From the NCBI GenBank assembly GCA_964019135.1, contig OZ025256.1, positions 17,863,911-17,927,910 on the forward strand: a stretch of DNA of 64,000 nucleotides, read 5' to 3'. A program made the translations under genes and the position numbers. Origin of the DNA: Arenicola marina (Eukaryota; Annelida; Polychaeta; Arenicolidae). Below the pieces are notes generated by a model. That model had not been told where the DNA came from, made no database searches, and worked only from the letters and a program-made list of their open reading frames with translations. Below, in pieces: positions 38,501 to 47,500 of this stretch. Positions within the stretch are counted from its first letter, which is position 1, and every line of letters begins with the position of its first letter.

Positions 38501-41500
38501 CATTGACTGATTTAGACGAAATATGACCCAGACTAGGTCGCCCAGACCAAGGAACCTCCGGGGACATTGACTGATTTAGACGAAATATGACCCAGATTAG
38601 GTCGCCCAGACCAAGGAACCTCCGGGGACATTGATTGATTTAGACGAAATATGACTCAGATTAGGTCGTCCAGACCAAGGAACCTCCGGGGACATTGACT
38701 GATTTAGACGAAATATGACCCAGATTAGGTCGTCCAGACCAAGGAACCTCTGGGGACATTAACTGATTTAGACGAAATATGACCCAGATTAGGTCGTCCA
38801 GACCAAGGAACCTCCGGGGACATTGACTGATTTAGACGAAATATGACCCAGATTAGGTCGCCCAGACCAAGGAACCTCCGGGGACATTGACTGATTTAGA
38901 CGAAATATGACCCAGATTAGGTCGCCCAGACCAAGGAACCTCCGGGGACATTGACTAATTTAGACGAAATATGACCCAGATTAGGTCGCTCGGACCAAGG
39001 AACCTCCGTCGACATTGACTGATTTAGACGAAATATGACCCAGATTAGGTCGTCCAGACCAAGGAACCTCCGGGGGCATTGACTGATTTAGACGAAATAT
39101 GACCCAGATTAGGTCGCCCAGACCAAGGAACCTCCGGGGACATTGACTGATTTAGACGAAATACGACCCAGATTAGGTCGCCCAGACCAAAGAACCTCCG
39201 GGGACATTGACTGATTGAGACGAAATATGACCCAGATTAGGTCGCCCAGACCAAAGAACCTCCGGGGACATTGACTGATTTAGACGAAATATGACCCAGA
39301 TTAGGTCGTCCAGACCAAAGAACCTAGGGGGACATTAACTGATTTAGACGAATTATGACCCAGATTAGGTCGCCCAGACCAAGGAACCTGCGGGGACATT
39401 GACTGATTTAGACGAAATATGACCCAGATTAGGTCGCCCAGACCAAGGAACCTCCGGGGACAGTGACTGATTTAGACGAAATATGACCCAGATTAGGTCG
39501 CCCAGACCAAAGAACCTCCGGGGACATTGACTGATTGAGACGAAATATGACCCAGATTAGGTCGCCCAGACCAAAGAACCTCCGGGGACATTGACTGATT
39601 TAGACGAAATATGACCCAGATTAGGTCGCCCAGACCAAGGAACCTCCGGGGACATTGACTGATTTAGACGAAATATGACCCAGATTAGGTCGTCCAGACC
39701 AAGGAACTTCCCGGGACATTGACTGATTTAGACGAAATATGACCCAGATTAGGTCGTCCAGACCAAGGAACCTCCGGGGACATTGACTGATTTAGAAGAA
39801 ATATGACCCAGATTAGGTCGTCCAGACCAAGGAACCTCCGGGGACATTGACTGATTTAGACGAAATATGACCCAGATTAGGTCGCCCAGACCAAGGAACC
39901 TCCGGGGACATTGATTGATTTAGACGAAATATGACCCAGATTAGGTCGTCCAGACCAAGGAACCTCCGGGGACATTGACTGATTTAGACGAAATATGACC
40001 CAGATTAGGTCGTCCAGACCAAGGAACCTCCGGGGACATTGACTGATTAAGACGAAATATGACCCAGATTAGGTTGCCCAGACCAAGGAACCTCCGGGGA
40101 CATTGACTGATTTAGACGAAATATGACCCAGATTAGGTCGCCCTTACTAAGAAACCCCCGGGGACATTGACTGATTTAGACGAAATATGACCCAGATTAG
40201 GTCGCCCTGACCAAGGAACCCCCGGGGACATTGACTGATTTAGACGAAATATGACCCAGATTAGGTCGCCCTGACCAAGGAACCCCCGGGGACATTGACT
40301 GATTTTGACGAAATATGACCCAGATTAGGTCGCCCAGACCATAGAACCTCCGGGGACATTGACTGATTTAGACGAAATATGACCCAGATTAGGTCGCCTT
40401 GACCAAGGAACCCCCGGAGACATTGACTGATTTAGACGAAATATGACCCAGATTAGGTCGCCCACACCAAAGAACCTCCGCGGACATTGACTGATTTAGA
40501 CGAAATATGACCCAGATTTGGTCGCCCTGACCAAGGAACCCCCGGAGACATTGACTGATTTAGACGTAATATGACCCAGATTAGGTCGCCCAGACCAAAG
40601 AACCTCCGGGGACATTTACTGATTTGGACGAAATATGACCCAGATTAGGTCGCCCAGACCAAAGAACCTCCGGGGACATTGACTGATTTAGACGAAATAT
40701 GACCCAGATTAGGTCGCCCAGACCAAAGAACCTTCGGGGACATTGACTGATTTAGACGAAATATGACCCAGATTAGGTCGCCCAGACCGGGTTTGGAGCC
40801 AGTGACCTGCAGTAGTGTATTCTACCAACTCGGCCACGGAGGCCTCTCACCCATTGCTCAGGGATAAGAATAGCCTACAACATCAATTAAGATGCCGCGG
40901 AGAGATACCTATTTGTTGTCGTTCTCCCTCCGTGAAGGGTTTCTCCTCCAGTAGGGCCAGCAGCTCAGTCTGGCCAGTCTTCTCCAGGGCGATCCTGAAG
41001 GCCCGGAACGTTTGGAGCCCAGCGATCGGAAGCAGATCCAGAAGGCCTTCCACCCGGCATCCACGGGACTTCGCCTCCACCCGTGTCAGGATGTAGGGAG
41101 GCACCTCCTCCTCCGACAAGATGTCCGCGAAGTCGTCATTGTAGCGGAGAGAGCGCAGCCACTCCGCCTTGTACCTGACGAGGAAACGAAATGAGACGAG
41201 GGCATGTATGCAGGATAATTGAAGGGTGTTAATCGCTTCTTTATATTTCATTGTCGAATTTTGCATACTGAAAGTAGTCTAAAAGTGCAATGGATGGTTG
41301 GTTGTATATATTTAGGACGTTTTAACGACTGTTGGTCATGTTGCTTCAATGGGAGGGAGAGTGGAGCCATGTCCCCGAGGTGAACCCCTGCTCTTTGTGA
41401 CGATAGACACGGGATCTTTATCTTGCAACCACACAGACATGGCCACAGCTGTTGCAATACGCCACATTCGTACCTACGGTAGTTCGTCTTAATAAGTGAG

Positions 41501-44500
41501 CTCCGGATTAGTGACGGTCGAATAAAGATATACTGGTAGAAAACAACATGCCTGTCGCCTCGGTGAATCTGTGCGTCTACATTATAAAGCGATAACACAA
41601 CATGGTGGCAGCGGTGAGTCTGATCCAACGTCATATAAGCTGATGAGGTATCCAGTAACAAATGTCGAGCAACGCGACGTAGCCTATGAACACAGGCAAG
41701 TGACTATTTTGAGCACTGTGGAGAGCGGCATCAGCCCATGCGGTATTGCGCAAGACACAACGTGACTCATACGAGATACACATCAAGATGGCAGAGCTCC
41801 CGAAGCTGATATGGAAGCAGGACAACCTTCGAGATAAGTTCAGACTCTTTAAACAAAGACTGGAGCTTTATTTTAAACTCAAGAAAATAACAGAAGCTAG
41901 AGAGAAGTGTTATTATTTGCTTCGCGCATTGGACGATGACGCATTGGAAGTTTTCAACTCCTGGAACATCCAGGGGGCCCAGGCTGAAAATTATGGCCAC
42001 GTCGTGAAGACGTTTGAAGATGCCCTTGGCCAGACCACCATCAACTTTAGGGTCGCCAGGTTGCAACTTCACTACATGTACCAGGACAAGGGCGAGACAC
42101 TGGACAATTTTGTCACCAGATGCAGAACCCAAGCTCTGAAGTGTGATTTTGAAGAGAAAGAATTGCAGGACAGGATAATCGAGCAAATAATTGCCAGTAC
42201 GCCATTGGAAGCTTACCAGAACGAACTCCTGGGCAAAGACGGAACACTTACCTTGGAGCAAGCAATCGACGCGGGGCGGAAGCATGAAGCCACGGTATTC
42301 AGCGTGGAAAAGCTGAAGGGAATGTCAACCAGCAGCACCATTGAAGTTGATGCTGTCAAAAAGTCCACACTGTGCAAGAGGTGTGGAAAAGACCATCCTA
42401 GGAAAGCGTGCCCAGCCCTAAATGCTAAGTGCTACGCGTGCGGTCGCATAGGTCATTGGGGCAAGGTATGCCGGAACAGAGCACGGGGGAGAAGCCCCGG
42501 TCAGAGTCGTGGCGGTGGCCCAAGACCTCACTACAGGAAGGACCATAGTAGAGGCAGGAATAAAAACATTCACAGCATGGAGGAACCAGGAGACCGTCGC
42601 CAGGGAGATAACCCAGAACGCTTCTACGACAACATCGACGTCATCCGGATATCATCCGTAAACGACGGTGATCCGCAGAATGCCGGCAGAAAAAAAGCAT
42701 TCGTCATTCTGGGTATTCAGCCAGACAATGGCTACAAAGGTAAACAGGCACTAAAGCTGAAAGTGGACAGCGTCGCAGAGGGGAACACTCTGCCACTACG
42801 CACGTTCAAGAGCATCTTCCCAGACCTCATGGACCAAAACGATCTTCCCACCATCCCTCCAGCCCAGGGTATACGGCTAACGGCGTACAACGGAACGCCC
42901 ATAAAGTGCTATGGAGAAGTATGGATCGACAGTTCGTTCGAGGAGAGAAGGTGCAACGTCCATTTCTATGTGGTGGACACACCAGGACCAGCAATATTGG
43001 GCCTCCCTACGAGCGAACACCTCCACGTGATCCAACTGAACTGCAGTATAGATGCAACAAGGAAGAGCAACACAGAGGTGGAGCTAGATGAACGGGCAAA
43101 ACACCCAATCCGGTCGGTGGACGACCTTCAGAGGTTATACCCGGACCAGTTTGACCGTCTGGGTGACTTCGGAGAGAAATTCAAGGCGAAACTGATCCTG
43201 AAGGAAGACGCCGAACCATACATCGACCCACCAAGAAAGTACCCGATTCACAAGACAGCAGATATACAGGCTGAACTTGACCGGATGGAGTCCATAGGCG
43301 TCATTCGACGCGTAACAGAGCACACCGAATGGTGCAGCAGCTTGGCATTCGTGACAAAAAGCGATGGCAGCCTACGAATATGCCTCGACCCAGCAAAACT
43401 CAACAAGGCATTAGCTAGGTGTCCTCATAAAATGCCGAATTTGGAGGAACTGAACTACAAGCTCTCGGGCGCGAAGGCGTTCAGCAAGGTGGACGCCAAG
43501 ACCGGCTATTGGTCAATTCGCCTGGACGAGCAGAGCCAACTCCCGACAACGTTCCGGACTCCAGTTGGCAGATACTGTTTCAACAGACTACCGTTCGGGT
43601 TATCCGTGTCACAAGATATCTTCCAACAGGCCATGGACACGATATTAGAAACATGTGCAGGAGTCATCGGAAAGGCCGATGACATCACCGTGTTCGGGAG
43701 AAATCAAGTTGAACACGACCGAAACCTCCATCGGCTATTCCAAACAGCAGAAAAGTACGGGCTCAGATTCAATAAGAAGAAGTGTGAGATATCAGTAGAA
43801 AAGGTCACCTTCTTCGGAAACGAGTATGGAGCACGCGGAGTGACCCCTAGCCCGGAAACGATCAACGATTTACAGCACTGCGAGGAGCCAGAGTGCAAAG
43901 AGGACCTTCAAAGATTCCTCGGTTTCATTCAGTTCCTGTCGCCCTTCATACCAAACCTGTCACACGAGGCAGCACCATTGCGCGATCTACTTAAGGAAGA
44001 CACCCCATGGATGTGGCAGGAAGACCACGCACACATCTTCCACAAGCTAAAGACGCTGGTTTCGGCTGATTGCGCGCTCCAGTACTACGATACCATGAAA
44101 CCAGTGCAGTTGCATTGCGACGCGAGTATGCGGGGTGCTGGGGCATGCCTGATGCAGCCCCGGGAGATACTTCAGCAAACGGAAGACTGCAACAAATCAG
44201 AGTATGCACCCGTAGCATACGCGAGTAAAGCTCTCTCCGAAACGGAACAGAGATACTCAAACCTCGAGCGAGAACTTCTGGCCATCGTTTTTGGTGTGGA
44301 GAGATTCAGTACGTACCTGTTCGGGAGAAGGTTTTGTGTCGTGACGGATCACCGGCCATTGGAAGCCATCTGTACGAAAAGCCTGACCCAAGCACCCCCC
44401 AGAGTTCAACGCTTGTTACTACGGTTACAAGGGTACGATTTCAAGGTTGAATACAGGCCGGGCAAGAGCCTCGTCGTCCCTGACTGGCTGTCCCGAGCCC

Positions 44501-47500
44501 CAAATGTGGGGAACAAAGAGCCGGTTCAGCTGGACGTGCGTGTCGATTTCATCAGTTTTGCACCAGAAAAGCTCGTCGAGTTGCAGAAGGAAACGCAGAG
44601 AGACGAAGTGCTGCAACAGTTGAAAACTCAAATACTGATTGGTTGGCCAAAAACAGTGAAACAGATTCCGCAAAACATCCGCGCGTTCTGGGATTACCGT
44701 GATGAGCTGGCCGTCGAAAACGGACTGATTATTAAAGGCTGCAGGATTATCATACCGGCATCCATGCAGGACTATATCCTCAACAAGATCCATACCGGGC
44801 ACATGGGAACCACCAAGTGCCAGTTGAGGGCGCGGGATACCGTGTTCTGGCCAGGAATAAACCAGCAGATCAAGAACCTAATCAGTAGATGCATGGTGTG
44901 CCAGAAGTATCAGGATGCGCAGGGCAAGGAGCAAATGATGCCACATGACGTACCAAACACGCCGTGGGCCAAAGTCGGGTCCGATTTGTTCCATCTTCAC
45001 AATCGACAATACCTGATGGTCACTGACTATACATCGAAGTTTGCTGTGGTGAGACAGCTGCCCCCGACAGCACCGTCAAATGCAGTGATAGCAGAACACA
45101 AGAGAATCTTTGGTGAATTCGGCGTTCCTGGTGAACTCGTGTCCAATAGAGGCCCGCACTATAACTCGCGGGAGTTCGCTGAATTCTGCGCCGAGTGGGG
45201 AATCACTCATCATCGCAGCAGCCCCACGTATGCCCAAAGTAATGGAGCTGCGGAGCGAGCAATCAGGACCGCAAAGAACATCTTGAAGAAAGCTGTTGAA
45301 TCACACGAAGATCCACAATTAGCGTTGTTGGCATGGAGATGCACTCCTCTTGACGGTCAAACAAGCAGTCCCGCTGAACTGCTGTTTGGGCGCAAGATAC
45401 AAGTCAACCTACCGATCAGGACCTGCCCCCTATCTGATGCCATATTGGAAAGTCGGCAGGCGAAACAGCAAGGAACTGTGGATAGGTATAACCAACACGC
45501 TAGGGAACTGGCGCCATTACAGCAAGGAATGCAGGTGATGTTCCTGGATGGGAACTACTGGAGACCTGGGGAAATAACAACAGCTTGGAAGGACCAGCGC
45601 AGCTATGAAATTAAAACTGGAACCGGAACAACGGTCGTCAGGAATAGGAGACACGTCAGGCCCATCATGCCAGAGTTTCGGCACGTGGACAAAGCACCCA
45701 ACATGCAGACCCAATCTCAAAGTGCCGACATCCAACGACAAAGAGACGCGGTGGACATGGAGCCGCGTGCAAATCAGAAGAAACATGTTACGTTCAAGAG
45801 AACAGAAGACCAACCAGTCCACACACGTTCAGGGAGACTGGTTAAAAAACCATCCAGATGGTGTTAAGGATGCTCCTGATGAACATGATTGTTTAGTTTT
45901 GTGCCAGAGATGCAGTGAAGAGAGAGCTGCATGTGACATTTATTGTGCGTTTTTTTTGTCGTTGTGCTGAACTGACCAAGACATGCTTCGTAACGGAGTT
46001 CAAAGCTATGATGACGTTTCAGTGTTTCAAGTTGATATCAGAACCTGTCGTTGTGTTCTTTTTCCGTAGATGCCTAATTATTTTTTTTGTAAGAAGGGGG
46101 ATGTTGCAATACGCCACATTCGTACCTACGGTAGTTCGTCTTAATAAGTGAGCTCCGGATTAGTGACGGTCGAATAAAGATATACTGGTAGAAAACAACA
46201 TGCCTGTCGCCTCGGTGAATCTGTGCGTCTACATTATAAAGCGATAACACAACAACAGCGAGGGGCGAACCACCGATCCACGTGTCGTTAGGCCTTAGGT
46301 TGTCAGAGCACTCAAGGCGAGCGCTCTAACCCACTGAGCGAAAGTGCAATGGAAGTGTGCCATTACCTGCAGAGCGGAACCTGCCAGGCTACCAAACCAG
46401 CACCAATACAATAAAACTGTAACTTAAATTAGTCAAACCCGTATATTGGGATTGATGATTGACACTATACATATTCATACGTCAATAGCAAAAATAGAAA
46501 CGCCAGATCAAGGGAACCACGTTATAGTTATTTTCTATCTACGCATTTCTGTTATAAATGAATCCAAGTTTGTAACTCATGTCTGGAATAGATTACATGC
46601 ACCTGTTACATGACATGGCCAGCAATCTCTGGGGGTCCTGCATTTCCTTGGGCACGACCAGCTTTGTTTTCAGCCCTGGTTCAACCATCGATCCAGCTGC
46701 AAAAAGATAAAAGGGAAAATACACATATAAATATATCTCTCTTTTTTTTACTGTCAATAACAGCATACCGGTAGCTTGAAACATGTCTGCCTGATGTCAC
46801 AGCTGTACTGGATATCGGTGGTTCCTACTTTTTACGACATTGCTGTAAAATAACGCAGTTGGGTTAACCAAAAAGGCACCCCTGCCTGTCGCCCGCTGGT
46901 TGACGAACGTCAGGAAAGTGGGTAGCGGGGAATACATAGGATACTACGCCAACCTGCGGGATATGACAGACAGTGCTTCCTCGCCCTCCTTCCCACTCAC
47001 TGACTGCCCGGTTCACAAATGTATCTATAGGTACACACATCTAGCTTCAAAGGCCCTAGGACAAGATTTAGGTTGTCAAAGCCACCAGGAGCCACGGAGT
47101 CCTTCGGGTGCAAATACTCAAGTAGTCTACATTAGTTCCGTTACGTGCCAGTTTTAACAGGCGTCCAGTCGTACATCCCTCCCTGCTGCAACCACACTGA
47201 TCTCCGGCAACATGCAACGCCACAAGTGTGGGGCTATGTATGTGTAAGCAAGCCATATACACTTAAGAGATGTGTCTTTACTGATATAAATCCGGATTTC
47301 TAGTTCACATATTGTTGAAATAACCTCTTTAACACATCACATGCAGTCATAGGTCGCACTGACGACAGCAATATTTGATCATGAAATAATATGGGACAAG
47401 ATTGGGACCACCACCTCCTCGGCAATACTCACTATTCTTCAATTTGCTCACAAGACTTTCATGCCCAGAGGACGCCAAACAGGAGATGAATCCATTATAT

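Larger units (their letters stand above)
41450..46254 (+). mobile_element. Ty3/gypsy LTR retrotransposon, looks whole and young
   Basis: A 4805-bp element with identical 153-bp LTRs (TGTTGCAATACG ... AACACAACA), a 5-bp target duplication, a primer-binding-site-like TGGTGGCAGCGG right after the 5' LTR and a purine tract (AAGAAGGGGGA) before the 3' LTR. One long Gag-Pol frame fills the inside. The short LTRs and single frame suggest the Mag/SURL side of Ty3/gypsy (Metaviridae); that clade call is inference. Identical LTRs mean a very recent insertion. It lies in the intron between the linker exon and the second CARD exon, antisense to the host gene, and inside an older SINE. Confidence 0.95.

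Noticed and set aside
17030-40788. CRISPR array
   Set aside because: Units are contiguous with no unique spacers, and the context is a spliced animal gene.
40789-40850. Functional tRNA gene at the satellite edge
   Set aside because: The A box is good but the anticodon arm is shortened and the T-loop is decayed.
41767-45822. Minus-strand frames inside the LTR element
   Set aside because: Shadows of the Gag-Pol frame.
46900-47262. Small frames in the intron between the first CARD and linker exons
   Set aside because: No splice or domain support; they overlap a decayed repeat.
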